A stretch of DNA of 64,000 bases from Streptomyces erythrochromogenes (GCF_036170895.1 NZ_CP108036.1:4777501-4841500); one strand, 5' to 3'. Shown: positions 25,020 to 33,921, counted from the stretch's first letter. Translations and numbers: made by a program. Notes: generated by a model not told the origin, from the sequence alone.

Positions 25020-27317
25020 ATGCCCCGTACACACACGTCCGACCGCCCCGACCCCCACGACCGTCCGCCGGCCCTCCAGCGCTGGGGACGGGTGACCGCC
25101 GCCCGGTCCCGGCTCGTCGTCTGGGCCGGCGTGGTCCTCGCCGTCCTCGGCCTGGTCCTGGCCGCCGGCACCATGAACCGCCTGGTCCTGAGCCGCTTCG
25201 AGACCCCCGGCTCCGAATCCGTGACCACCCGGGCGTTCCTGGAGAAGGAGTTCGAGGCCGGCACGCCCAGCGTGCTGCTGATGGTCACCGCCAAGCAGGG
25301 CACCGTGGACGGCGACGCGGTCGCCGGCGAGGGCCGCGCCCTGGAGCGGGAACTGGCCGGCCAGGACGGCGTGGCCGAGGTCTTCTCGTACTGGTCGCGC
25401 GGCAACTCGCCCGTCATGCGCGGCAACGACGGCAAGCAGGCCCTGATCATCGCCCGCATGGCCGGCACGGTGACCGAGGCACGGACCCGGCTCGCCGACA
25501 TCTCCCCGGCCTTCACCCGCGACGGCGCCCAGGTCAAGGTCCAGGTCGGCGGCGGTGACGAGATCTTCCGGCAGGCCGCCGAGCAGTCCCGCAAGGACTT
25601 CCTGCGGGCGGAGATGATCGTCTTCCCGCTCGTCCTGCTCCTGCTCTTCGCGATCTACCGCCGCTTCTCCGCCGCCTTCCTCACCCTCGGCATGGGCCTC
25701 TTCTCGGTGATCACCACGCTGGCGCTGATGCGCGGCGTCACCTACCTCACCGACGTCTCCACCTTCGCCGCCAACCTGGCCCTGGTGATGGGCATCGGCC
25801 TCGGCGTCGACTACAGCCTCTTCGTCATCAACCGCTTCCGCGAGGAGCTGCGGGCCGGGCGGACCGTCCCCGACGCCGTCGAGCAGTCCGTCGCCCACGC
25901 CGGCCGCACCGTCGCCTTCAGCGGTCTCACCGTGGTCCTGTCGCTGGCCGCCCTGCTGCTCTTCCCGTTCCCCTTCCTGCGCTCCTTCGCCTACGCCGGC
26001 GTCGCCACCGTCCTGACCTCGGTCTTCGCCGCGCTCGTGATCCTGCCCGCGGCCCTGGCCCGGCTCGGCCGGAAGGTCCTGCGCAAGAACGACGGCACCC
26101 GCCCCGAGCAGGGCTGGTGGCACCGCACCGCGCTGCGCATGATGGGCCGCCCGCTGCTCTACGGGATCCCCGCGCTGGTGGTGCTGCTCGGGCTGGCCTC
26201 GCCCACGCTCGGCCTGACCTTCGGCGTGCCGGGTGCGCAGGTGCTGCCCCGGGACGTGTCCAGCCGCGTCGTCCAGCAGCAGATCCTCGACAACTTCGCC
26301 GCCGAGGAGATGAGCGCGATCAAGGTCCTGCGCACCGGCCAGGCCGGGACCGACGCCAACCGCTCCTCGATCGACGCCACCGCCGCCGAGCTGTCCCGGA
26401 TCGCCGGGATCCACCAGGTCGACGCCCTCACCGGCTCGTACGCCGAGGGGCAGAGGATCGCCGAACCGGGCGAGGCCTCCCGCCGGTTCGCGAGCGAGCG
26501 CGACACCTGGTACTCGGTCGTCGCCACCCACCGCACCGTCGCCCAGGACATCGACCGGGCCCACTCCGAGATCCGCTCCGTCGCCGCCAAGGGTGCCGAG
26601 CCCGGCGCCGTGAAGATCGGCGGCTACCCGGCCGAGCTGAGCGAGTTCCGTGCCGAGCTGGTCGACCGGCTGCCGCTGGTCTTCGGGCTGATCCTGGTGA
26701 CCACCTTCCTGGTGCTGTTCCTGATGACCGGCAGCGTGCTGCTCCCGGCCAAGGCCATGTTCCTGAACACCCTGAGCATGGGCGTGATGTTCGGCGTCCT
26801 CGTGTGGATCTTCCAGGAGGGCAACCTGGCCGACCTGTTCGGCTTCACGCCGAGCGGCTCCATCGAGCCCAGCATCCCGATCCTGATGTTCTGCGTGGCC
26901 TTCGGCCTCTCCATGGACTACGAGGTCTTCATGCTGTCCCGGATCAAGGAGGAGTACGACCTCACCGGTGACAACGCGGGCGCCGTGGCCGCCGGCCTGG
27001 AGCGCAGCGGGCCGCTGATCACCTCGGCGGCGGTGATCCTCGCCGCGTCGTTCGCCACGTACGCCTCCTCCGAGATCGTCTTCCTGAAGATGCTGGGCAT
27101 CGGCATGGTCGTCGTGATCCTCCTCGACGCGACCCTGATCCGCGCGGTCCTCGTACCGGTTTCGATGCGGCTCGCGGGCAAGGCCAACTGGTGGGCGCCG
27201 GCGCCGCTGCGCGCCTTCCACGACCGCTTCGGCATCTCCGAGTCGTCCCCGGCCGCGCAGCCCGCGGCCGCCGCCCCCGACACGGCAGGGGCCGGCGTCC
27301 GCGCCGGCCGCTCCTGA
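25020..27317 (+). CDS. MMPL-family RND exporter (second copy)
   Basis: A 765-residue MMPL transporter with the same two-fold plan as the copy at 20354. The first loop follows a segment at about 35-55. The first membrane cluster has VMGIGLGVDYSLFVINRFREEL and the second has FCVAFGLSMDYEVFMLSRIKEEYD. It differs from the first copy in many positions, so it is an old paralogue rather than a recent duplication. Its 112-base gap from the hydrolase gene contains AGAGAGCAG before the ATG. Two exporters in one operon suggest two substrates, or a heteromeric pump. Confidence 0.92.
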   Translation: MPRTHTSDRPDPHDRPPALQRWGRVTAARSRLVVWAGVVLAVLGLVLAAGTMNRLVLSRFETPGSESVTTRAFLEKEFEAGTPSVLLMVTAKQGTVDGDAVAGEGRALERELAGQDGVAEVFSYWSRGNSPVMRGNDGKQALIIARMAGTVTEARTRLADISPAFTRDGAQVKVQVGGGDEIFRQAAEQSRKDFLRAEMIVFPLVLLLLFAIYRRFSAAFLTLGMGLFSVITTLALMRGVTYLTDVSTFAANLALVMGIGLGVDYSLFVINRFREELRAGRTVPDAVEQSVAHAGRTVAFSGLTVVLSLAALLLFPFPFLRSFAYAGVATVLTSVFAALVILPAALARLGRKVLRKNDGTRPEQGWWHRTALRMMGRPLLYGIPALVVLLGLASPTLGLTFGVPGAQVLPRDVSSRVVQQQILDNFAAEEMSAIKVLRTGQAGTDANRSSIDATAAELSRIAGIHQVDALTGSYAEGQRIAEPGEASRRFASERDTWYSVVATHRTVAQDIDRAHSEIRSVAAKGAEPGAVKIGGYPAELSEFRAELVDRLPLVFGLILVTTFLVLFLMTGSVLLPAKAMFLNTLSMGVMFGVLVWIFQEGNLADLFGFTPSGSIEPSIPILMFCVAFGLSMDYEVFMLSRIKEEYDLTGDNAGAVAAGLERSGPLITSAAVILAASFATYASSEIVFLKMLGIGMVVVILLDATLIRAVLVPVSMRLAGKANWWAPAPLRAFHDRFGISESSPAAQPAAAAPDTAGAGVRAGRS

Positions 27318-27344
27318 TCCACCAGGTCCGAGGGAGAGGGACAC

Positions 27345-28634
27345 ATGCTGGGAATCGGATTGTGGGCGCTCATGCTGGCGGGCTCCGGCGCCGTCCACTA
27401 CTACCTGTGGATCCGGCTCGTCCGTGACACGACGAAGCCCCGGACGACGGGCCGGCGGCTGGCGACCTGGGGGGTGGTGCTCTCGGCGCTGCTCGCTCCC
27501 GGGACGCGGATGCTCACCCCGCTGTTCGACCCCTCGGACGGGGGAGGCGGCCGGTTCCTGGCATGGCCCGGCTACACCCTGATCGGCGTACTGCTCTACC
27601 TGCTGATGGTGCTCGCGGTACTGGAGCTGCCGCGGGCGCTGCTCCTGCGCAGGTGGCGGCGGAACGCCGGGCAGCAGGACGAACCGGCTCCGGTACGGGT
27701 CCCCGTGGCGGCCGCCGCTCCCGATGCCGCGGCCGTGCCGGCTGCGGCCGAAGCGGCTCCCGCTGCGCCGGGGGAGGAAGACCAACGGCTGCTCGGCCGC
27801 CGCCTGTTCCTCGGCCGGGCCGTGGGCACCGTGGCCGGGGCCACCGCCCTCGGCACGGTCGGCTACGGCATGTCCTCCGCGCTCGGCGACCCGCTGGTCA
27901 AGCGCGTGCCGGTCACCCTCGCCAAGGTGAACCCGCGCCTGGCCGGCCTGCGGATCGCCGTCGTCAGCGACATCCACCTGGGCCCCCTGCTGGGGCGCGC
28001 CCACACCGAGCGGATCGTCCGTATGGTCAACGGGCTCCAGGCCGACCTGGTGACGATCGTCGGCGACCTCGCCGACGGCACCGCCTCCCAGCTGGGACCG
28101 GCGGCCCGCCCGTTGAGGGCGCTGGAGTCCCGGTACGGGAACTTCTTCGTCACCGGGAACCACGAGTACCTCTACGACGGGGTCGAGGACTGGCTGGACG
28201 AGATGCGCAACGTGGGGGTCCGCCCGCTGGTGAACGAGCGCGTGGAGATCCGGCACAACGGGGCCTGGCTCGACCTGGCCGGCGTCGAGGACCTGGCGGG
28301 GGAGGAGTTCGGCCGCGGACCCGACCTGGGCAAGGCCCTGGGCGGGCGCGACCTCTCGCGTCCGGTCGTCCTCCTCGCCCACCAGCCGGTCTTCGCCGAC
28401 GAGGCGGCCCGGCACGGGGTGGACCTCCAGCTGTCCGGACACACCCACGGCGGACAGATGTTCCCGCTGACCGCGGTCACTTCGCTGGTCAACCCCGTCA
28501 ACTCGGGGCTCGGCAGGGTGGAGGACACGCAGCTGTACGTGACGAACGGCGCCGGCTTCTTCGGCCCGCCGGTCCGCGTCGGCGCCCCGGCGGAGATCAC
28601 CCTGCTGGAGCTGCGCTCGCCGCTGCCCGCGTAA
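27345..28634 (+). CDS. Membrane-anchored metallophosphoesterase
   Basis: A 429-residue protein. Membrane segments at about residues 4-20, 42-60 and 73-100 are followed by an Ala/Pro-rich linker and another hydrophobic stretch near RRLFLGRAVGTVAGATALGTVGYG. From about residue 195 there is a calcineurin-like phosphoesterase domain with VVSDIHLGPL, VGDLADG, VTGNHEYLYDG, LLAHQPVF and LSGHTHGGQM, all the expected metal ligands. The substrate is unknown; related proteins hydrolyse lipid or nucleotide phosphates at the membrane. It starts 27 bases after the second MMPL gene with a GAGGGAGAGGG site, so it is probably the last gene of the operon. Confidence 0.9.
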   Translation: MLGIGLWALMLAGSGAVHYYLWIRLVRDTTKPRTTGRRLATWGVVLSALLAPGTRMLTPLFDPSDGGGGRFLAWPGYTLIGVLLYLLMVLAVLELPRALLLRRWRRNAGQQDEPAPVRVPVAAAAPDAAAVPAAAEAAPAAPGEEDQRLLGRRLFLGRAVGTVAGATALGTVGYGMSSALGDPLVKRVPVTLAKVNPRLAGLRIAVVSDIHLGPLLGRAHTERIVRMVNGLQADLVTIVGDLADGTASQLGPAARPLRALESRYGNFFVTGNHEYLYDGVEDWLDEMRNVGVRPLVNERVEIRHNGAWLDLAGVEDLAGEEFGRGPDLGKALGGRDLSRPVVLLAHQPVFADEAARHGVDLQLSGHTHGGQMFPLTAVTSLVNPVNSGLGRVEDTQLYVTNGAGFFGPPVRVGAPAEITLLELRSPLPA

Positions 28635-28638
28635 CGGG

Positions 28639-28681
28639 CCGTGCCCCGGGAACAGCCTGTGCGGCTGCTCCCGGGGCACGG
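28639..28681. terminator. Bidirectional terminator between convergent genes
   Basis: A 19-bp stem with one mismatch (28639-28657 with 28663-28681) and a five-base loop. It sits between the phosphoesterase stop (28634) and the stop of the convergent repeat protein (28710). Confidence 0.8.
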
Positions 28682-28709
28682 TCGTGAGGGCTCGGTCCGC
28701 CCGGTTGGA

Positions 28710-30350
28710 TCAGTTCTGCTGGTAGACGCCGAACATGTCGACCACGAGGTCCGCGGGCTCCCAGCCCCGGTTCCAGAAGTCGATGACGCCGGTCTTGCCG
28801 GTGCTCGCCTGGACCAGGTTCGGGACGGTCGCGCCCCTCGTCCAGTTCAGGTTCGAGGAGTTCGGCGGGGTCGGCGGCTTCCACGTGTCGTTCTCGTACT
28901 GCGCCCAGGTGTTCGGGTCCGGGGCGACCGAGAGGTGACCGCTGCCGCGGGTGTTGGTGACCGTCGTGTTCAGGACGTACGCCGTGTTGTTCGGCTTGCC
29001 GTCCGCCAGCGGCAGCCAGCGGTAGTCCTGGCCCTCCACCGGCCAGTCCCACTCGCGGGAGTCGTGCAGCCGCGTCGGCAGCACGGGCAGGTAGGCGGCC
29101 CCGCCGTTGGGCGTGTAGTAGCCGACGACGTCCACGACCACGTCGGCCGGGTCCCAGGCGCCGTTGCGGACGTTGATCTGGCCGTCCGGGCCGACCGGGA
29201 CGATCACCGAGTTCGCGATCGTCTGGGTGGCGCTGAAGTTCACGTTCGACGTGCCGGGCGCCTGCTGCCCGCTCGGGAAGACCGTCAGGTGGCCGGCGCC
29301 GCGAGGGCCGGTGACGGTGACGTTGAGGGCGACGGCCGTGACGTTGGAGGACGGGATCGCCCCGCGGCCGGCGACCTGGACGGGGAACTGGCTCTGACCG
29401 GCGACCTGACCCCAGGTGCCGAGGCCCGAGCGGCTGTCGACGATGCGGGTCGGTTCCAGCGCGGTGTAGCCGCCGGCGGAGGCGGAGGCGCTGAAGTAGC
29501 CGGTGACGTCCGCGAGCAGGTCCACGTCGCCGTAGCTGCGGTTGACGAGCTCGACGTAGCCGTCCGCGCCCACCGGCACGATCGTCATGTTCGGCACGGT
29601 CTGGCCCGCGGTGAAGTTGACGTTGGAGGTGGTCGGCTGCTCCGTGCCCGACGGGTAGGCCGTGATGTGGCCGCCGGAACGGGGGCTGACGACGGTGACG
29701 TTGAGCGCCACGGCGGTCGCGCCGTCCGGGATGCCGCTGTTGCCGCCGACCTTCACGCGGGCCACGCCGTACGGGGTGACCGGGCGGTTGCTGCCGCCGA
29801 TGCCGCTGCGGGTGTCGAGCAGCCGGGTCGGGGCGTGGGGGGTGAACTTGGAGCCCAGGGCCTGGACCTCCACGCTGTTGGTGGCGGTCACGTTGTTGTT
29901 CTGGTCGGTCAGGGTGACCGTGACCTTGTGCTTCCCGACCTGGGCGAAGGTGTGCTTCGAGGTCAGGAGCTTGGCCTTGGTGACCTGCTCGGTGTCGGTC
30001 TTGCCGTCGCCCCAGTCGATGTCGACCCGGACCGAGGACCCGGCGCCGGTGTTGATCTGCGACTCCAGGCTTATGCCGTGCGCGCTGGTGCCCGACGCCT
30101 CCAGGCCGACCGAGAGGCTCTGGTTGTCCTTCGCGGCGGCGGCCGAGGCGCCCGCGGACTTGCGGACCGTGCGCTCGGCCGGGCTGCGGAAGACAGCGGA
30201 CTTCGCCGCCGCGGCCGTAGCCGAGTCGATCTTGGCGGAGACGCTCCCCGTGCGCTCCGCGGGCTGGTCTGCGGCCTGGGCCGCGGTCGGTACGAAGCCG
30301 ATGGCCGCCGCTACGACGGCAGCCGAAATCATGACGCGGTGACGCTGCAC
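28710..30350 (-). CDS. Secreted protein with PKD-like domain and three repeated surface domains
   Basis: A 546-residue exported protein. A signal peptide ends near AAQAADQP. A PKD-like beta domain follows (VRVDIDWGDGKTDTEQV, HTFAQVGKHKVTVTLTD). Then come three copies of a domain of about 115 residues, each starting (A/E/L)PTR-x2-D(T/S)R and ending with a D-x-VGYF/Y strand. Between these, each copy has an ALNVTVT segment and a TSNVNF segment; copy 3 is the most divergent. The likely role is adhesion or a carbohydrate-binding surface function. The GTG at 30350 is chosen because GGGGGGA lies just upstream. It is divergent from the KAS III gene over an AT-rich space. Confidence 0.85.
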   Translation of the reverse strand: MQRHRVMISAAVVAAAIGFVPTAAQAADQPAERTGSVSAKIDSATAAAAKSAVFRSPAERTVRKSAGASAAAAKDNQSLSVGLEASGTSAHGISLESQINTGAGSSVRVDIDWGDGKTDTEQVTKAKLLTSKHTFAQVGKHKVTVTLTDQNNNVTATNSVEVQALGSKFTPHAPTRLLDTRSGIGGSNRPVTPYGVARVKVGGNSGIPDGATAVALNVTVVSPRSGGHITAYPSGTEQPTTSNVNFTAGQTVPNMTIVPVGADGYVELVNRSYGDVDLLADVTGYFSASASAGGYTALEPTRIVDSRSGLGTWGQVAGQSQFPVQVAGRGAIPSSNVTAVALNVTVTGPRGAGHLTVFPSGQQAPGTSNVNFSATQTIANSVIVPVGPDGQINVRNGAWDPADVVVDVVGYYTPNGGAAYLPVLPTRLHDSREWDWPVEGQDYRWLPLADGKPNNTAYVLNTTVTNTRGSGHLSVAPDPNTWAQYENDTWKPPTPPNSSNLNWTRGATVPNLVQASTGKTGVIDFWNRGWEPADLVVDMFGVYQQN

Positions 30351-30616
30351 CGGTCCCCCCTTTTTATTGAACCAGTTCAGAAAGTGATGCGCGTTCAGGT
30401 TACACATATCAGTCGGTCAAAAGGAACATATTTCCTAAACGCGTGAACGTACTGTCGATGGGGACGACGGGGCGTGCGTGGCGGTTGCACCGGATGTGAT
30501 CGAGTTCCGCGGACGGCGATCCTCGAAAGTCATATGAGCTCGGTCGGCCCGTGCATAGGCTGACCACCGGTCAACCCGGATCCGGGGCAGGGTCCATGGA
30601 GCGAGGAGAGTCACTG

Positions 30617-31555
30617 ATGGTCGGGTCCCGCGTCCTTGCCTTCGGGCACTATCAGCCGGCGAAGGTTCTGACCAACGCCGATCTGGAGCAGATGGTCGAC
30701 ACCAGCGACGAGTGGATCCAGAGCCGGGTCGGGATCAAGACCCGCCGGGTGGCCGCCGAGGACGAGTCGGTTTCGGACATGGCGGCGAAGGCCGCCGCGA
30801 ACGCCCTCGCCAACGCGGGGCTGACCGGCGAGGACATAGATTTCGTCATCGTGGCCACCTGCACGGCGCAGGACCGCTCTCCCAACATGGCGGCTCGCGT
30901 CGCGGCGGCCGTCGGCGCCAAGGCTCCGGCCGCGATCGACGTGAACACGGCCTGTTCCGGATTCCCGCACGCGATGGCCCTGGCGGACCAGAGCATCCGG
31001 ACCGGCTCCGCCACGAAGGCCCTGGTCATCGGCGTGGAGAAGCTGACGGACTTCGCCGACTGGACCGACCGCACCACCTGCGTGCTCATCGGTGACGGGG
31101 CCGGAGCGGCCGTCGTGGCCGCCTCCGAGGAATCCCGGATCAGCCCGGTGGTGTGGGGATCCGTACCCGAGATGGGGCACGCCGTACGCATCGAGGCGCC
31201 GTCCCACACCTTCTCCCAGGAGGGGCAGTCGGTGTACCGCTGGGCCACCACCGCCCTGCCGAAGGTCGCGCTCGAGGTGTGCGAGCGGGCCGGGGTCAAG
31301 CCCGAGGACCTGGGCGGCGTCGTCCTGCACCAGGCCAACCTGCGGATCATCGAGCCGCTGGCCCGCAAGATCGGCGCGGTCAACGCCGTCGTCGCCAAGG
31401 ACGTCGTGGACTCCGGCAACACCTCGGCCGCCAGCATCCCGCTCGCGCTCTCCAAGCTCATCGAGCGCGGCGAGATCGAGAAGGGGGCGCCCGTGCTGCT
31501 CTTCGCCTTCGGCGGCGGCCTGTCCTACGCCGGCCAGATCATCCACTGCCCGTGA
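30617..31555 (+). CDS. 3-oxoacyl-ACP synthase III (FabH-like)
   Basis: A 312-residue KAS III thiolase-fold enzyme. It has the full Cys-His-Asn triad: Cys113 in DVNTACSGF, His238 in VLHQANLRI and Asn268 in SGNTSAAS. The C-terminal glycine-rich FGGGLSYAG motif is intact. It should start or extend an acyl chain by condensing an acyl-CoA with malonyl-ACP. The ATG at 30617 follows GCGAGGAGAG; the upstream in-frame start at 30551 lacks a site. The next gene is a type II thioesterase, so the pair looks like a small accessory unit of fatty-acid or polyketide metabolism. No ACP or extender-loading gene is beside it. Confidence 0.93.
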   Translation: MVGSRVLAFGHYQPAKVLTNADLEQMVDTSDEWIQSRVGIKTRRVAAEDESVSDMAAKAAANALANAGLTGEDIDFVIVATCTAQDRSPNMAARVAAAVGAKAPAAIDVNTACSGFPHAMALADQSIRTGSATKALVIGVEKLTDFADWTDRTTCVLIGDGAGAAVVAASEESRISPVVWGSVPEMGHAVRIEAPSHTFSQEGQSVYRWATTALPKVALEVCERAGVKPEDLGGVVLHQANLRIIEPLARKIGAVNAVVAKDVVDSGNTSAASIPLALSKLIERGEIEKGAPVLLFAFGGGLSYAGQIIHCP

Positions 31556-31569
31556 CCGGGACGGACGCC

Positions 31570-32325
31570 GTGACCGAGATGAAGTCCTCTTCCCCCGCCC
31601 CCTGGTGGCCGGAGCTGCGGCTCCAGCCGGCCGCCGCGCCCAGGCTGCGCCTGCTGGTGTTCCCGCACTCCGGCGCCGGACCCAACACCCTCTTCCCCCT
31701 CGTCGAACCACTGCCCGACGACGTCGAGGTGCTCGGGCTCTCGCTGCCCGGCAGGGAGCGCCGCTTCGGCGAGGCCCCCGGCTGCCGCCTCGACGAGGTC
31801 CTGCACTCCGTCACCGACGAGGTGCTCGGCCGGGACCCGCTGCCCACCGTGGTCTTCGGCCACAGCCTCGGGGCGCTCCTCGCCGCCCGCACCGCGCACC
31901 TGCTCGGCCCGCACTGCCGGGCCGCCGTCGTCAGCGGCCAGGTACCCGGCCGGACCCGGCGCCGCGCCCACGCCACCAGCAGTGAGGAGGACGCCGTCCG
32001 GCTGCTGCGGGACGGCGGCGGCACCCCGGAATGGGTCATGCAGGATCCGGAGATGCTCGCCCACGTCACGCGCGTGCTGCGCGCCGACATCGACCTCAGC
32101 CGGGAGGCCGCCGTCGGCTTCGAGGACGTACGGCTCGACGTGCCCCTCCATGTCATCGGGGGTACGGCCGATCCGCTGGTCCCGCACGAGCCGCTGGACG
32201 GCTGGGCCGACCACACGACGGGGCCCTGCCGGGTCCGCCGCTTCGACGGCGACCACTTCTTCCTCCTCGCCGACGCACACCGCGGCGCGGTCGTGGACGT
32301 CCTGCGCGAGGCCCTCGCGCACTGA
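31570..32325 (+). CDS. Type II thioesterase (GrsT/RifR family)
   Basis: A 251-residue alpha/beta hydrolase: LLVFPHSGAGPNTLFPLVEPL at the N-terminus, VFGHSLGALLAARTA with nucleophile Ser99, a late VIGGTADPLVP presenting the acid and FDGDHFFL the catalytic His. These enzymes release wrong or stalled acyl groups from carrier proteins. The start is uncertain: a GTG at 31552 overlaps the KAS III stop (GTGA), a GTG at 31570 has GGGACGG five bases upstream, and an ATG is at 31579. It should be co-transcribed with the KAS III gene. Confidence 0.88.
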   Translation: MTEMKSSSPAPWWPELRLQPAAAPRLRLLVFPHSGAGPNTLFPLVEPLPDDVEVLGLSLPGRERRFGEAPGCRLDEVLHSVTDEVLGRDPLPTVVFGHSLGALLAARTAHLLGPHCRAAVVSGQVPGRTRRRAHATSSEEDAVRLLRDGGGTPEWVMQDPEMLAHVTRVLRADIDLSREAAVGFEDVRLDVPLHVIGGTADPLVPHEPLDGWADHTTGPCRVRRFDGDHFFLLADAHRGAVVDVLREALAH

Positions 32326-32367
32326 CCTGCGCCCGTGCTGTGCCTGCCCCGGCTACGGAGCGACGGG

Positions 32368-33645
32368 CTATGGGCGGATGATGCGGACCTGGTAGCTGCC
32401 GTCGCGCAGTTCGCCCACCACCGAGATGCTGATGCCGGCCTTCTCGTCGGTGAAGGTCTCACCCGGCCGGAACGGCGCGTCCGACAGTTCGGCGTGCACG
32501 TTGGGCCGGCGGGTGCAGCCGCCGCTCGCGTTCGAGCTGTCCGACACGGTCACGGGGCCGTGCCCGGTGTCCACGTCGGAGTCCACCTTGTAGACGAGGA
32601 CGCCCGGCCTGCAGACGGCCTCGTCGTTGCCGGCCCGCGTCCGCACCTCCACGGCGTAGCCGACGCTCTCCGACAGCGGGACGAAGGCCAGCTTCATACC
32701 GCCCTCCGACGCCAGCGGGGTCAGTACGTGGTCGCTGGTGCCGGACTTCGACGCGCAGGAGATCTGCGTGCTGTCCAGCCAGCCCAGCTTCCACTTGTGC
32801 CAGCCCATCAGGTCGTTGTTGGCACCCCAGTCCTCGCTCATGATGTCCCAGTGCCCGACCGTGTTCCCGCCGTCGGAGGTGTAGAGGTCGGGCAGTCCGA
32901 AGACGTGCCCGTTCTCGTGCGGGAGCACCCGGTAGCCGGTCTCCCGGTAGGTTCCGGAGCCGTCGTCCTGCCGGCTGTAGACGAAGGACGTGTTGGACAG
33001 CGGCACCCCGTCGGCCATCGGTGCCTCGCCGTTGCCCGAGAAGGTCACCGACAGGACGGTGTCCAGAGCGGACGGCCCGGCGTTCGGCGTGACCAGGATG
33101 TTGATCAGGTCGTACCGGCTGAAGTCCACCTCGGAGTCGGCGGCCTTGGCGATGTGCTCGACGAGCTGCCGGTAGCCCGGCTCGTACGAGGACCCGCGCT
33201 CGATCCCGTACGCCGCGAAGGGCATCGGCATCCGCAGCCAGGTCCGTATCGGGGCTTCGGCCCGGTAGGCCAGCCGGCCGTAGGAACTCGTACGGAACCA
33301 GTCGGAGGTCTGGGGGAAGAACTCCGCCATCCGGTCCAGGGCCGTGCCCTCGCCCTTGGCGTCGGGGAAGTCGATCATCAGGTTCAGCGCCCGGACGTCT
33401 CCCGTCGAGCGCGAGTACCCGGGCGGGGTCGGCATGCCCTCGGACATCTGCACGCCCATCGTCCCGGCGATCCGGCACGGCGCGAGCGCCGATTCGACGG
33501 TCGTGGCCACCGGCCCGGCAGCGGACTGGCCGCGGCCGGATATTCCCGTGCTCGCCGTCGCCGTGACGCCGATCGCCAGCGCGGCCAGTCCGATGTACGC
33601 GCCGGTGAGGCGTGGTCTGCGTATCCGGCGGCGGGTCTGCGTCAT
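32368..33645 (-). CDS. Secreted M6-like zinc metalloprotease
   Basis: A 425-residue exported protein with a hydrophobic N-terminal segment (LTGAYIGLAALAIGVTATAS). The zinc site is LPHENGHVFGLPDLY, a HExxH motif (His243, Glu244, His247) followed by a GLPDL stretch as in immune inhibitor A-type M6 peptidases. NTVGHWDIMSEDWG supplies the downstream Met-turn-like segment. The C-terminal 100 residues form a beta-rich domain. It probably degrades extracellular protein. It converges with the thioesterase gene, with 42 bases between the stop codons. Confidence 0.85.
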   Translation of the reverse strand: MTQTRRRIRRPRLTGAYIGLAALAIGVTATASTGISGRGQSAAGPVATTVESALAPCRIAGTMGVQMSEGMPTPPGYSRSTGDVRALNLMIDFPDAKGEGTALDRMAEFFPQTSDWFRTSSYGRLAYRAEAPIRTWLRMPMPFAAYGIERGSSYEPGYRQLVEHIAKAADSEVDFSRYDLINILVTPNAGPSALDTVLSVTFSGNGEAPMADGVPLSNTSFVYSRQDDGSGTYRETGYRVLPHENGHVFGLPDLYTSDGGNTVGHWDIMSEDWGANNDLMGWHKWKLGWLDSTQISCASKSGTSDHVLTPLASEGGMKLAFVPLSESVGYAVEVRTRAGNDEAVCRPGVLVYKVDSDVDTGHGPVTVSDSSNASGGCTRRPNVHAELSDAPFRPGETFTDEKAGISISVVGELRDGSYQVRIIRP

Positions 33646-33805
33646 GGAGATCGCCTTCGGGTCCGCGGCAGCCGGCCCTGTCCGGTCTGCGCCCTGTGCG
33701 ATTCACCCTCCGCCGGGCGCGCCGCGCCCGCGCGTCGGGAGAGGCCAAACGGTGACGGGCCACCCTCGACAGCGTGACCCGGTTCACACGCAGGAGTGAA
33801 ATAAC

Positions 33806-33864
33806 CGGGGAGCGGTTCCCCGTTTGTACGTGAGTCCCGCCAAGCGGGGAGCGGTTCCCCGTTT
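33806..33864 (+). promoter_or_regulatory. Twin TetR-type operators
   Basis: Two identical 20-base copies (33806-33825 and 33845-33864) of a GGGGA-N5-TCCCC inverted repeat flanked by C and GTTT. They are spaced 39 bases start to start. They lie between the divergent metalloprotease (starting 33645) and the TetR gene (starting 33922), with the second copy 57 bases before the TetR ATG. Autoregulation by the adjacent TetR is the simplest reading. Confidence 0.75.
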
Positions 33865-33921
33865 CGGCGAGCCGGCCCCTACGTCCCGAACCGCTCGTCA
33901 CCGCCCCAGGGAGGCACCGGA

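Noticed and set aside
24810..28679. 1289-codon minus-strand open frame opposite the second MMPL and phosphoesterase genes
   Set aside because: The plus strand encodes clear domains throughout this interval. The antisense product is composed of low-complexity Arg/Gly/Asp/His segments.
15839..32325. A conventional polyketide or non-ribosomal peptide cluster
   Set aside because: There are no modular synthases, ACPs or adenylation domains. Only AfsA, tailoring enzymes, exporters and a separate KAS III/thioesterase pair are present.
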